NCBI GenBank assembly: GCA_910575775.1 | Contig: CAJTEY010000038.1 | Span: forward strand, 1 to 38,359 | DNA: 38,359 bases | DNA from: Lachnospiraceae bacterium | GTDB lineage: Bacteria > Bacillota > Clostridia > Lachnospirales > Lachnospiraceae | Reading direction: 5' to 3' | Shown: piece after piece, positions 16,164-25,196 of the stretch | Layout of the letters: each line of letters begins with the position of its first letter | Numbering within the stretch: the stretch's first letter is position 1 | Program-made: the position numbers and the translations under genes | The notes under the pieces: model-generated | Told to the model about the DNA's origin: nothing | Seen by the model: the letters and a program-made list of their open reading frames with translations, nothing else | Databases searched by the model: none

Positions 16164-17042
16164 TCAGATATTTAACACCTCCGCCAAACAGGGAATAGAA
16201 TCCGTAGCGCCTTTTCTGGACACGGCAATGGCAGAAGCCTTCGCGCACAGTCCCAGCGCCTCCCGGACTGGCATTTTTCGAAGCATTGATGCAATGAAAT
16301 ACCCCGTAAACGTATCTCCTGCCGCTGTTGTGTCCACTACATCAACCTCAAAGATTCCCTGCGTACATGTCTGGTTTTTGTCCCGGTACACAGATCCGGC
16401 ACAGCCAAGAGTCAGCACAATTCTGGCTTCCGGATATTTTTCCATCATTTTCTCCAGCATCTTTTCCGGCTCTCTCTCTCCCGAAATCTGCTCTCCTTCT
16501 ATCTCATTCAGAAGGAAAACCGATACTTTCGATAAATCACAATCGTCCAAATTTGCATTATAAGGCGATGGGTTCAGTACAATCTGCATTCCTTTTTGAC
16601 TGGCTCTGTCTATAATATAGCCGATCTGGTTAATCTCATTTTGCAGAAGGATAATATCTTCTTTTTCGAAATGTCCCAGCACTTCATCCACCAGATCCTT
16701 TGTGATTCCACGATTGCTGCCACCGTATAAAAGAATACAGTTCTGGCCATTTTTATCAAGCTGGATAATCGTATGACCGCTCTTGCCAGAACTCTGACGT
16801 ATGTAAGAAGTGTCCACTTTACTTTGCGCGCATATATCCAGGAACATCTGTCCATCCTCACCAACCTGTCCCGCATGATACACAGGCACGCCCGCCCGTG
16901 CAAGTGCGATGGACTGATTCAGCCCCTTTCCTCCACAGAAAACTTCCATTTTTGTAGAATCTATCGTCTCACCCGGCATCACCGCATGATCCACTTCATA
17001 TACATAATCATAATTCAGCGATCCAAAATTCAGTACCTTCAT
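16164..17042 (-). CDS. rbsK: Ribokinase (PfkB family)
   Basis: Phosphorylates ribose to ribose 5-phosphate with ATP in the cytoplasm; 292 residues, close to the family norm of about 300. Visible motifs are the N-terminal GSLNYDYVYEVDHAVMPGET, the substrate-binding FCGGKGLNQSIALARAG, and the C-terminal TTAAGDTFTGYF with catalytic base Asp243. GGAGG lies 7 nt before the ATG. It is the last gene of the operon, 29 nt after the RbsD gene. The RbsD neighbour strongly favours ribose over another sugar, although PfkB kinases vary in specificity. Confidence 0.9.
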   Translation of the reverse strand: MKVLNFGSLNYDYVYEVDHAVMPGETIDSTKMEVFCGGKGLNQSIALARAGVPVYHAGQVGEDGQMFLDICAQSKVDTSYIRQSSGKSGHTIIQLDKNGQNCILLYGGSNRGITKDLVDEVLGHFEKEDIILLQNEINQIGYIIDRASQKGMQIVLNPSPYNANLDDCDLSKVSVFLLNEIEGEQISGEREPEKMLEKMMEKYPEARIVLTLGCAGSVYRDKNQTCTQGIFEVDVVDTTAAGDTFTGYFIASMLRKMPVREALGLCAKASAIAVSRKGATDSIPCLAEVLNI

Positions 17043-17071
17043 ATAGCACCCTCCTCATCGGTATCATACGT

Positions 17072-17467
17072 CTAAAATACCACCCCTGCCCGGAGAATAA
17101 TATTCGGATAGGGAGAAAACTCACCGGTTCTTATGGCAAACCGGCACTCTTTCGCTTTCTCCTTTAAAGAGATATGCGGCATAGTCTCATAAGCAATATC
17201 CGGCATACTCTTTTGAATATACTCATATAACCGACTGTTCTTCTCCCGAATTTCCTCAGCTATATAATAATATTCAACAGCAGTCTCTAAAAGCACCGCA
17301 TCAAGCACCTGCTCAAAAGCAGGAACACCTTTACACAGTGCCAGGTCGATCACGTCCACCCCCTTTGGGATCGGCATTCCTGCATCTCCGATCATCAACA
17401 GATCCATATGGCCCAATGCCGCAATATGCTTTATCAGGTCAGCATTTATAATCCCCGCTTTTTTCAT
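17072..17467 (-). CDS. rbsD: D-ribose pyranase RbsD
   Basis: Interconverts the pyranose and furanose forms of ribose so that ribokinase can use it. Its 131 residues match the family. Characteristic segments are MKKAGIINADLIKHIAALGHMD with the conserved His near residue 20, LLMIGDAGMPIPKGVDVIDLAL with the conserved Asp, and the C-terminal tail EFSPYPNIILRAGVVF. AAGGAG lies 12 nt upstream of the ATG, slightly far. It sits 16 nt after the GH3 gene and before ribokinase, the usual rbsD-rbsK pairing. Confidence 0.95.
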   Translation of the reverse strand: MKKAGIINADLIKHIAALGHMDLLMIGDAGMPIPKGVDVIDLALCKGVPAFEQVLDAVLLETAVEYYYIAEEIREKNSRLYEYIQKSMPDIAYETMPHISLKEKAKECRFAIRTGEFSPYPNIILRAGVVF

Positions 17468-17483
17468 ATAACCATTCTGCTCC

Positions 17484-20180
17484 TTACTGTACTTTCACTG
17501 TTTTTTCCAAACGAATATCCCTGGAAGATGCTCCAACCATAATCGCCCTGCTGCCTATAAATTTTTGGTACTCCATCTTGGACGGGTCAAAATAGTTCAG
17601 ATATAATTCACCAATGCGAAACGCCACCCGCACCTTCTCCCCGGATTTTATGTGTACTCTTTGAAAATCAACCAATGTCTTTGCAACACTTTGAATTCCC
17701 TCAGGCACCGCTTCGGGGCGTCCCAAATAGCATTGTGCCACTTCGTCTCCGTCTCTGTCTCCTACATTTTCAATATAAAAGGTGGCTTTAAACCCTTCCC
17801 CATCCGGCAATACCTCAAGTCCGCTGTATGAGAACTTCGTGTAACTTAATCCATACCCGAACGGATACATCGGCTCTATATCTTTTTCATCAAACCAACG
17901 GTATCCATTTAACAGCCCTTCCGTAAAAACCGCCGTGTTTGGATGGACAGCATCCTTTTGGCTAATCCGTCCCGAAAGAGCATAACGTTCCGGGTGCAAT
18001 GTGTCCCTGGCCGCAAGATCCGATAGTTTTTGGGGAAAAGTAACCGGCAGCCTTCCCGCCGGATTAACACTTCCATCAAGAACGTCCATCGTTGCCAGCG
18101 CGCCTTCCTGACCGGAAAACCACATTTCCAGAATCGCCTTGACATGATCTCTCCATGGCATTGCCACAGCATCCCCATTGTTCAGTATAACAACCGTATT
18201 TGCATTTGCCGCAGCCACACGTTCTATCAGCATATCCTGGTTCTCTTCCAATTCCATTTTGTCATTCACGCTCTGATGCCATGCAAAACAAAGTGCGAGA
18301 TCTGCCTGCTTCGCTGCTTCCACTGCATCTTTCATTGCTTTCTCTGTCATAGAAGGCGTAGTCCATGCCAAACGTACTTCCAGCGGTTCCAGATAAATAC
18401 AGGTATGATTAAAGTAGATTTCGTATTTCTTTCCTGCTTCCAGCCACACCATTCCTCCCGCATTATTCCATCCGTCCGCACAGCTTACCACTTCTGAAAA
18501 CGGATTTACCACTCCGTTGGCAGAAACCCGGATTCCCAGACCTGCTCTGGTCAGATACTCTCTATCCACTGCCTCCCGGATATACAGATTACCGGAAGTT
18601 GCTATGGACAAGTCTCCATTCTCCACATGATTTTTCTCAAATGCTTCCACCCCGGGGAACCTACTCTGCAGACTGATTCTATGCATTCCCGTTTCATTCG
18701 AACACAGAAACCCATGCCACATATAATATTCCTTGGGAGTTTCTTTAAAAAATCCTCTTCTCTGTTCCCGCTTTAAGGCCGGAAGCGCATTTTCACCCGA
18801 AAAGTTAATCTCTTTGTCCACAACAAACGTTTCCGTCCGGGGAACGGCATCTAAATCTCCGTTGCTTAACGTCTCATATGTAAATCTTCCCACATATCTT
18901 TTCAAGCCATGTTCCGTACTGTCACACGACGGATATAAATGATCAGAAGGAATGACCATACCGTCCAGGTCGTCTCCTATGGAGAATGTAATATTTTCTC
19001 CATATTGCTCTCGCAAAAGCCGATAAACACTATTCTTGCGGTCTTCAAAACCATAAGGGGATTCCTTGAAAGTCGGCATTACCTGCCTATACCCTCCCGG
19101 TCCTATGACCGCCACCTTTTTCCCCGAAAAATCAACAGGCAGGATATCGTCTTCGTTTTTCAGCAAAACAGCGCCCTTTCCGGCCAGCCTTCTTGCCACC
19201 TCCGCGCTCTGCATCTTGACCGTATCGCCGATAGGCCCCGGGATTCTTTGTTTCTCATCCAGTATACCAAATCTATCCAAAGTATCCAGGTAATAGTATA
19301 CCGCATGATCCAGATCTTCCATAGTCACCGGCTGTTTGGGATCACGAATCGCATCCAGCAGCTTTTTCCCATAACAGGAACTCTCGCTGCCCTCATCATA
19401 GTAGTCTTCACCCGGCATTTCCAACGTTGCCCCATGCCGGATCGCATTCGGATCATACAAACAGTACCAGTCATCAAAGATAAATCCCTGAAAGCCCCAT
19501 TTCCTGCGGGCACATTCATCCATCATATAGGCATAGTCATATGTCCATGTCCCATTAACCTGGTTATAGTTTGTCATGGCACTTGCGACTCCGGCTTTCA
19601 TTACCAGTTCATACGGGCGCATATACAGTTCGTGAATTGTCTGTTCATCGACAACGCAGTTCCCGGCTCCCTGGGCGGCTCCGGTGCTGGAAGCAAACAT
19701 CTGTTTCAAATTCGCCAGTGCCTGCTTTTCATCCTGAATCCCCTCTGCTTCCCTGGCTCCCAGTTCTCCATTGAGAACCGGATCTTCTCCGTATGTCTGA
19801 TAATTCCCTCCATTGCTGGTTCCTTTCAGGGATATCGGATCCCTGGCTATGTTCACACGGGGAGTCAGCAGAATATGAATTCCTCCTGCCTTCGCCTCCC
19901 GCCCAAGCGCCTGCCCATATTCAAAAGCGCTTTTTCTGTCAAATGTAGAAGCCAGACTCACCTTGGAGGGAAATGCCGTTGTCTCCCAGCTTATATTGAC
20001 TCCCGATTCTCCGTCTGCTATAAATACGTCAGGAATCCCAAGTCTCTTATTTCCCCGTACAAATCCGGCCTGATTTGCCCTATATGGATCCCACAGCTGC
20101 CCATGGACGCAGAGAAGCTTTTCTTCTTCGCTCATGCTCCGAATCATCTCTAATACTTTTTGATTATTGTATTGTTTCAT
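17484..20180 (-). CDS. Glycoside hydrolase family 3 (beta-glucosidase-like) with PA14 domain
   Basis: Cytoplasmic GH3 exo-glycosidase, 898 residues, with no signal peptide. The N-terminal barrel carries the nucleophile Asp237 in FIFDDWY and the TPRVNIARDP loop. The second alpha/beta domain starts around residue 330 (GAVLLKNEDDILPV). A PA14 module is inserted at about 470-610 (WHGFLCSNETGMHRISLQ ... EVRLAW). The sandwich domain resumes with AILEMWFSGQEGALATMDVL, and a fibronectin-III-like C-terminal domain follows (LYLNYFDPSKMEYQKF). The frame is open to a TTG at 20195, but AGGAGG sits 5 nt before the ATG at 20180. PA14-type GH3 enzymes usually act on short beta-glycosides. Here it follows an importer and precedes RbsD/RbsK, so it may release ribose from an imported glycoside. 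Confidence 0.9.
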   Translation of the reverse strand: MKQYNNQKVLEMIRSMSEEEKLLCVHGQLWDPYRANQAGFVRGNKRLGIPDVFIADGESGVNISWETTAFPSKVSLASTFDRKSAFEYGQALGREAKAGGIHILLTPRVNIARDPISLKGTSNGGNYQTYGEDPVLNGELGAREAEGIQDEKQALANLKQMFASSTGAAQGAGNCVVDEQTIHELYMRPYELVMKAGVASAMTNYNQVNGTWTYDYAYMMDECARRKWGFQGFIFDDWYCLYDPNAIRHGATLEMPGEDYYDEGSESSCYGKKLLDAIRDPKQPVTMEDLDHAVYYYLDTLDRFGILDEKQRIPGPIGDTVKMQSAEVARRLAGKGAVLLKNEDDILPVDFSGKKVAVIGPGGYRQVMPTFKESPYGFEDRKNSVYRLLREQYGENITFSIGDDLDGMVIPSDHLYPSCDSTEHGLKRYVGRFTYETLSNGDLDAVPRTETFVVDKEINFSGENALPALKREQRRGFFKETPKEYYMWHGFLCSNETGMHRISLQSRFPGVEAFEKNHVENGDLSIATSGNLYIREAVDREYLTRAGLGIRVSANGVVNPFSEVVSCADGWNNAGGMVWLEAGKKYEIYFNHTCIYLEPLEVRLAWTTPSMTEKAMKDAVEAAKQADLALCFAWHQSVNDKMELEENQDMLIERVAAANANTVVILNNGDAVAMPWRDHVKAILEMWFSGQEGALATMDVLDGSVNPAGRLPVTFPQKLSDLAARDTLHPERYALSGRISQKDAVHPNTAVFTEGLLNGYRWFDEKDIEPMYPFGYGLSYTKFSYSGLEVLPDGEGFKATFYIENVGDRDGDEVAQCYLGRPEAVPEGIQSVAKTLVDFQRVHIKSGEKVRVAFRIGELYLNYFDPSKMEYQKFIGSRAIMVGASSRDIRLEKTVKVQ

Positions 20181-20198
20181 CTTTCCTCCTATCAACCA

Positions 20199-21131
20199 TC
20201 AGGCTTTCGACGCTTTTTCATTCTGCTTTTTCTTTAACGCATACCAGGCATACAGACACATGGCAATGAGCGTGACCACATACGGAATCATAAGCACCAG
20301 CTGGGATGGCAGATTGATGGTCTGCAGGGTATTGGATACCGAATCGGCAATACCAAACAGCAGTGCCGAAAGCATTCCCAGAATCGGATGCTGTCCGCTC
20401 ATGGCCGCCGCCGCAATGCCGATCCATCCACGCCCGGCTGTTATATTTTTAACAAACCAGGATACATATCCCATGGACATATAGGCTCCGCCCATACCGG
20501 ATAATACGCCTGCAATCACAAGCGCAATACTTTTGGTTCTGAATACGCTGATACCTACGGATTTTGCGGCATCCGGATTCTCACCAACCGCGCGGATGCG
20601 CAGTCCAAGTTTTGTCCGAAACAGTAAAAACCAGATAACAAACGCCGAAATAAATGCCAAATACGTAACAACATTCTGTCCAGATACCACTTCTCCGATC
20701 ACCGGAATATCTTTGACCATCGGAATATCCACTGCCGGCATCACCTTGCTGCTCAGGCTCGAAGAAATACCTCTTACTCCTGTCAGTGCATATAAGAGAA
20801 ATACAGTTCCACCGCTTCCGATCAGATTGATGGAAAGACCTGCAAGAATCTCATTTACCTCCATCTTAAAAATAATGTAGGAGAGAAGATACCCTGTTGC
20901 CCCTCCCGCCAGTACCGCAAGCAGAAACCCAATCCACGCACTTCCGGTCCACGCAGAAACAACAACGCCTACAAATGCGGAAATCAACATAGTACCTTCC
21001 ATTGTGATATTTCCCACCCCTGCCCTTTCAGATATGACAGAACTTAAAGTAGCCAACAGAATGGGCGTTGTCAGGCGCAGCACGGAAAACATGAACGGAA
21101 CACTGAAAATCAAATCAAATATATTATCCAA
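20199..21131 (-). CDS. ABC transporter permease (BMP/nucleoside-type, second subunit)
   Basis: Membrane permease of the BPD_transp_2 family, about 310 residues with eight or more TM helices. It includes the family motif RAVGENPDAAKSVGISVFRTK and the segment SERAGVGNITMEGTMLISAF. An ATG-initiated frame reaches 21185, deep inside the upstream permease gene. GGAGG 8 nt before a TTG at 21131 makes that the likely start, overlapping the upstream stop by 8 nt, so the genes are coupled. It resembles the YufQ/NupQ-type subunit. The partner is the 21124-22230 permease. Confidence 0.85.
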   Translation of the reverse strand: MDNIFDLIFSVPFMFSVLRLTTPILLATLSSVISERAGVGNITMEGTMLISAFVGVVVSAWTGSAWIGFLLAVLAGGATGYLLSYIIFKMEVNEILAGLSINLIGSGGTVFLLYALTGVRGISSSLSSKVMPAVDIPMVKDIPVIGEVVSGQNVVTYLAFISAFVIWFLLFRTKLGLRIRAVGENPDAAKSVGISVFRTKSIALVIAGVLSGMGGAYMSMGYVSWFVKNITAGRGWIGIAAAAMSGQHPILGMLSALLFGIADSVSNTLQTINLPSQLVLMIPYVVTLIAMCLYAWYALKKKQNEKASKA

Positions 21132-22230
21132 GACTGATTCCTCCTTTTTCTCCACGATCCGCTTCCAACTGCCTGCTAAGTTCACAGGTTCTTTTTTGCT
21201 TATATTTTGCCAGGAAACGCTCGGCCAGAATAAACACGAGAATAACCGCCTGTATCACAGACACAAAATCCGTCTGCATTCCCGTTTTCATTGACATGAG
21301 ATCTGCCCCTTTTCTCAGATAGGCAAGAAACAATGCTGCCAGCGGAATGTATTTCGGATTTCTTCCCGCCAGGATGCCCAGAGTCACGCCGTCCCAGCCA
21401 TGATTTGTCAGTCCGGTCCAGGAGAACCTCCGATATACGCCTAATATTTCCATCGCTCCGGCCGCTCCGGAAAGAGCTCCTCCCAGCATCTGGGATGCGA
21501 TCAGTACAAAACCAATATTCACCCCTGCATATTTTGCAAACTTATCATTCTGCCCAACTAAACGGATTTCATATCCCCACCGGGTTTTGTACATAAACCA
21601 ATAAATCAAAATCACCAGCAAAATAGCTGCAATAAATCCCATATGTACATCACTTCCGGGAATCAGGGTCATAATTCTGGCTGTCTTTGGGAATTTCCCG
21701 GACACAACACTTCCTGCAGAAGCGTCCCTGAAATAGTAGCTGATGATAAACAGACCCAGATTCATACATGCATAATTCAAAAGCATGGATCCTACCATCT
21801 CCGACGCCCCGAGTTTATACCTCATCAGTGCCGGAACAGCTCCTATGAACCCACACACCACTGCCGCCGCCGCTACACATACAGTCGGGTGGATTCCCGC
21901 CGGCATATTTGTGGACAGCGCCACCACTGCCGCCACTACACCGCCAAAGAAAAACGCTCCTTCTCCGAATAAGTTGAATTGGTTCGCGCTAAACATCACG
22001 CAGACTGCCAGCCCCGTTATGACGATCGGAATCCACATGGTGAGCAGGCTGCAAAAGTTATTAAAACTCATAACCGGCCCCAGCACCAGATACCGTATTG
22101 ACAAAAGTGGATCATCGCTCACAAACAAAATGATGAGAATAGATAAAATCACACCTATCGTGACTGCCAAACCGGTTCTGAGGACAGTAAATTCTCTATT
22201 CAGTTTTTCCTGTGTCATATTTTTACGCAT
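21124..22230 (-). CDS. ABC transporter permease (BMP/nucleoside-type, first subunit)
   Basis: BPD_transp_2 family permease, about 368 residues, similar to YufP/NupP. It has many TM helices and the motif RLVGQNDKFAKYAGVNIGFV; NQFNLFGEGAFFFGG is typical of this branch. The ATG at 22230 lies within the last codons of the ATPase gene, with AGGCGG 4 nt before it. An upstream in-frame TTG is less likely. It forms the channel with the next gene product. The family carries nucleosides or simple sugars; here a ribose-containing compound is inferred. Confidence 0.87.
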   Translation of the reverse strand: MRKNMTQEKLNREFTVLRTGLAVTIGVILSILIILFVSDDPLLSIRYLVLGPVMSFNNFCSLLTMWIPIVITGLAVCVMFSANQFNLFGEGAFFFGGVVAAVVALSTNMPAGIHPTVCVAAAAVVCGFIGAVPALMRYKLGASEMVGSMLLNYACMNLGLFIISYYFRDASAGSVVSGKFPKTARIMTLIPGSDVHMGFIAAILLVILIYWFMYKTRWGYEIRLVGQNDKFAKYAGVNIGFVLIASQMLGGALSGAAGAMEILGVYRRFSWTGLTNHGWDGVTLGILAGRNPKYIPLAALFLAYLRKGADLMSMKTGMQTDFVSVIQAVILVFILAERFLAKYKQKRTCELSRQLEADRGEKGGISLG

Positions 22231-23773
22231 ACATCCGCCTCTCAATCTCAGCAGTATCCATTTTCTTTACTCCAAGCATATAAAGACCTAATTCCTCTTC
22301 CGTCAAAAGACTGGTGTCCTCAAAATATGCCGCAATCTTACCATTATAAAATACCGCAAGACTGTCTGATAATCCCAGCACTTCATTCAAATCTGCAGAA
22401 TTCAGTATGATCGCCTTACCCTCATCCCGCAGCTGGACTAATTTTTCCCGGATAAATGTGGCTGCTCCAATATCAATTCCTCTGGAAGGCTGATCCACCA
22501 AAATCACTTTGGGATCCTGTGAAAATTCACGTGCAACCACTACCTTCTGTATATTCCCTCCTGAAAGCATTCCGATTTCCTGATTTTTTCCACTGCATTT
22601 TACCCGGTATTCTTTGATAAGATATTCTGCTTCCTCGGCAATCGCCCTCTCATTTAACAGCACTTTTCCAGTAAATTTCTTTGCCCTGTGCCTGCCCGCC
22701 AGAATATTATTCATAATGCTGAACTTCTTAGCCGTTCCATGAACCATACGATCCTCTGGTATATGTGTGATACCCATATCTCTAATCTTGCGGATAGACT
22801 GATTGGTAATATCTTTATCATACAGACTGATACTGCCGCTTTCCACATGACACATACTTGCAATGGCTTCGAGAACCTCATGCTGTCCATTGCCCTCCAC
22901 ACCTGCCACCCCGAAGATTTCTCCACTTCGCACTCTCATGGAAACCTTGTCCAGCACTTTCCTTCCCACACTATTCTTGCATGTGATATTCTCTACCTTT
23001 AGTACCGTTTCTTTCGGGTCTGCCTTTGTTTTCTCTATCACTTCCACCACGTCTCTGCCAACCATCAGTCTGGAAATGTCGGTTTCCGTAACATCCGATA
23101 TATTCTCTGTGGCAACCATCCTTCCGTTTTTCATAATAGAGACACGATCACATAATTTTTTCACTTCATATAACTTATGGGAAATGAAAAGAATCGTATG
23201 TCCTTCATCCCGAAGATGTTTCAATTCCTCAAACAACTCATCCGTTTCCTGAGGCGTCAGAACAGTTGTCGGCTCATCCAGAATCAAAATCTCCGCGCCT
23301 TTTAACAACGCCTTGATGATTTCCACCCGCTGCTTCATTCCCACTGAAATATCTTCCACTTTTTCGTTTGTCGGAACAGGCAGATTATATTTTTCCGCTA
23401 TCTCCTCTGTGATTCTTACCGCTTCTTTTTTATCAAACCTGATACCTTTCTGAGGTTCCACGCCCAAAACTACATTTTCCGCCACAGTAAGGGAGGGCAC
23501 CAGCATAAAATGCTGATGCACCATCCCAATACTACACTCGATGGCTTTGGCAGATGATGTAAGATGTACCTCTTTCCCTTTTACATAAATGGCGCCCTCG
23601 CTAGGCTGCTCTATTCCATAGAGCATTTTCATAAAAGTCGATTTCCCTGCCCCGTTCTCTCCGCAGATCGCATGGATTTCTCCCTTTTGGGCAGCAAAAT
23701 TAATATCTTTATTCGCCATGACACCATTATCATATATTTTGACGATGTGCTCTGCTCTTAGAATCTCATCCAT
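22223..23773 (-). CDS. ABC transporter ATP-binding protein, two-domain (simple sugar/nucleoside type)
   Basis: Energises the importer; 516 residues with two nucleotide-binding domains. The N-terminal half has Walker A GENGAGKST (about 37-45), signature region ISVGMKQRVEI, Walker B ILILDEPT and the switch His in FISHKL. The C-terminal half has a degenerate Walker A (GVEGNGQHE) but signature LSGGNIQKV and ILVDQPSRGID. Such asymmetry is normal for RbsA/YufO-like proteins. The BMP-type binding protein and two BPD_transp_2 permeases around it place it with the nucleoside-type CUT2 relatives. It starts 27 nt after the binding-protein gene. Confidence 0.92.
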   Translation of the reverse strand: MDEILRAEHIVKIYDNGVMANKDINFAAQKGEIHAICGENGAGKSTFMKMLYGIEQPSEGAIYVKGKEVHLTSSAKAIECSIGMVHQHFMLVPSLTVAENVVLGVEPQKGIRFDKKEAVRITEEIAEKYNLPVPTNEKVEDISVGMKQRVEIIKALLKGAEILILDEPTTVLTPQETDELFEELKHLRDEGHTILFISHKLYEVKKLCDRVSIMKNGRMVATENISDVTETDISRLMVGRDVVEVIEKTKADPKETVLKVENITCKNSVGRKVLDKVSMRVRSGEIFGVAGVEGNGQHEVLEAIASMCHVESGSISLYDKDITNQSIRKIRDMGITHIPEDRMVHGTAKKFSIMNNILAGRHRAKKFTGKVLLNERAIAEEAEYLIKEYRVKCSGKNQEIGMLSGGNIQKVVVAREFSQDPKVILVDQPSRGIDIGAATFIREKLVQLRDEGKAIILNSADLNEVLGLSDSLAVFYNGKIAAYFEDTSLLTEEELGLYMLGVKKMDTAEIERRMYA

Positions 23774-23800
23774 TTTAAACCCCTTCTCCTACTGTCCTTC

Positions 23801-24904
23801 CTACTGAACGTATTTTGCTTTGAATGTATCCAGTTCCTCAGATGTCATGCCATATGCAGAAGATACTGTAATCTTTCCACTGATGATGTCCTGCTTTGCC
23901 TGATCGATCTTCGCCGCCTGCTCTTTCGAGACATGTGCATTGTAATAATCATTTGCAACGATACCAACACACTCTTTGTCCAGTCCCAGATATTCACAGG
24001 TTCCATAAGGTATTTTCCCTGTTCTGCTAAGTTCATACGCATTTAACAAAGAAACGTCTACCCGCTTCAAAGAACTTGTTAAAATAGTCTCTGCTTTTTC
24101 CGGGTCGCTTTCCCTAAAAATCTCAGACTGATCTGTATCAGATCCGATGGCTAAATTCCCTGTCTCTTTTGCCGCTTCAAATACACCGACGCCTGCATTC
24201 GATGCAAGCTGGAAGATTACATCTGCGCCTGCATTGTACTGCACCAAAGCCAGCTCTTTTCCCTTTGCCGAATCATCCCAGTTGCCCGTATAAGAAATAA
24301 GGGCTTTGATATCCGGATTTACATAAGCTGCGCCCTCCAAAAAGCCTACCAGAGAATCATTGACTACTGTAGAATCCGCTCCCCCAATAAAGCCGATCAC
24401 TCCGGTCTCGGAAACACTTGCCGCAGCCATACCTGCCAAAAACGCTCCTTCATTCGCACTATAACTCATACTGTAAATATTGTCATAGCCTTCAATCGGC
24501 TCGTCAAAAAACCAAAACTCTTTATCCGGGTGATCCTCGGCTGCCGCTTCTATATATTCCATCATCGTCCAGGAACCAGCCACAATGATATCCCAGTCTT
24601 CACTCAAAGTATCTTCAATAATTGAATCATACTTGGACTGATCCAACGTCATCTCAATAACTTTTGTTTCAACCTCATCTCCATACTTTTCCCGAATAGA
24701 TTCCATACCGGCTGCAGAACAGTCATACCACGCAAGGTCTCCCAGATATCCGTTCAGTAAAAGTACAATCTTTGTCTTCTCACCCCCGTTTTCATCTGCA
24801 GCACCGCTTTCCGCTTCCTTCTGTCCACATCCAATCAGTCCCCCTGCCATCATCGCCAGGCCTAATGCAAATCCAATCGTCTTTTTTACATGATTTCTTT
24901 TCAT
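23801..24904 (-). CDS. BMP family substrate-binding lipoprotein
   Basis: Extracellular binding lipoprotein of the BMP/Med family (PnrA/BmpA-like), about 367 residues. The signal MKRNHVKKTIGFALGLAMM continues to lipobox LIGC. Body motifs include the family-typical GFIGGADSTVVNDSLVGFLEGA and GADVIFQLASNAGVGVFEAA. The frame is open to 24979, but GGAG precedes the ATG at 24904 and only that start gives a lipoprotein signal. It is the first gene of the seven-gene operon, behind a promoter and a palindromic operator. BMP proteins classically bind nucleosides; the GH3/RbsD/RbsK genes downstream suggest a ribose-containing ligand instead or as well. Confidence 0.9.
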   Translation of the reverse strand: MKRNHVKKTIGFALGLAMMAGGLIGCGQKEAESGAADENGGEKTKIVLLLNGYLGDLAWYDCSAAGMESIREKYGDEVETKVIEMTLDQSKYDSIIEDTLSEDWDIIVAGSWTMMEYIEAAAEDHPDKEFWFFDEPIEGYDNIYSMSYSANEGAFLAGMAAASVSETGVIGFIGGADSTVVNDSLVGFLEGAAYVNPDIKALISYTGNWDDSAKGKELALVQYNAGADVIFQLASNAGVGVFEAAKETGNLAIGSDTDQSEIFRESDPEKAETILTSSLKRVDVSLLNAYELSRTGKIPYGTCEYLGLDKECVGIVANDYYNAHVSKEQAAKIDQAKQDIISGKITVSSAYGMTSEELDTFKAKYVQ

Positions 24905-24974
24905 AGCTGGTCTCCTTATACTGTGTTTACTTATTCCCTGTTTTCTTTTAATTGTAAATATTTCTTCTCCTTTC

Positions 24975-25006
24975 TTCACATAATTAAACCGGTTTAATTA
25001 TGTGAA
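24975..25006. promoter_or_regulatory. 32-bp perfect palindromic operator (LacI type)
   Basis: The sequence reads identically on both strands over 32 bp, with centre TTAAACCGGTTTAA and outer arms TTCACATAA/TTATGTGAA. The CG-centred palindrome is typical for LacI/GalR operators. It lies just downstream of the start site of the BMP operon promoter, where a repressor would block transcription. The divergent LacI-type regulator is its probable binder. Confidence 0.85.
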
Positions 25007-25011
25007 AAATA

Positions 25012-25040
25012 TAAAAATGACCTATCGTATGTCATTTTTA
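25012..25040. repeat. Inverted repeat TAAAAATGAC/GTCATTTTTA with a further direct copy
   Basis: Arms at 25012-25021 and 25031-25040 are perfect over 10 bp with a 9-nt spacer. A third copy of GTCATTTTTA occurs at 25096-25105. The set brackets the BMP operon promoter, so it may bind a second regulator, different from the LacI-type protein. No T-run pattern suggests a terminator. Confidence 0.5.
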
Positions 25041-25048
25041 TACTTACT

Positions 25049-25077
25049 TGTATATCATAATGCACAATACTTGTCAA
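25049..25077 (-). promoter_or_regulatory. Promoter of the BMP/GH3/ribose operon
   Basis: The -35 TTGACA (25077-25072) and -10 TATACA (25054-25049) on the minus strand are 17 nt apart. Initiation near 25042 leaves a leader of about 140 nt that contains the palindromic operator and the inverted repeat. Confidence 0.75.
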
Positions 25078-25129
25078 TATTCTTCTTAAAAAAAGTCATT
25101 TTTACCAAATTACTAATATTTTTTAATTT

Positions 25130-25173
25130 TGACATCTCCCAATAAATCTGGTAAAATTATATCGGTTTAATAA
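25130..25173 (+). promoter_or_regulatory. Promoter and overlapping operator of the LacI-type gene
   Basis: The -35 TTGACA (25130-25135) and -10 TAAAAT (25152-25157) have a 16-nt spacer. A second, imperfect copy of the operator, centred at 25163/25164 (TTATATC-GGTTTAA), overlaps the start site. Autorepression by the LacI-type product is likely. Confidence 0.65.
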
Positions 25174-25196
25174 ATTCTGGTAAAGGAATGTTTAAC

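Noticed and set aside
16057..16248. 63-codon minus-strand frame at the end of the ribokinase gene
   Set aside because: It overlaps ribokinase and the operon terminator, without start signals.
18939..20153. 404-codon plus-strand open frame
   Set aside because: It lies antisense within the GH3 gene, which has all catalytic motifs; no ribosome binding site and no family features.
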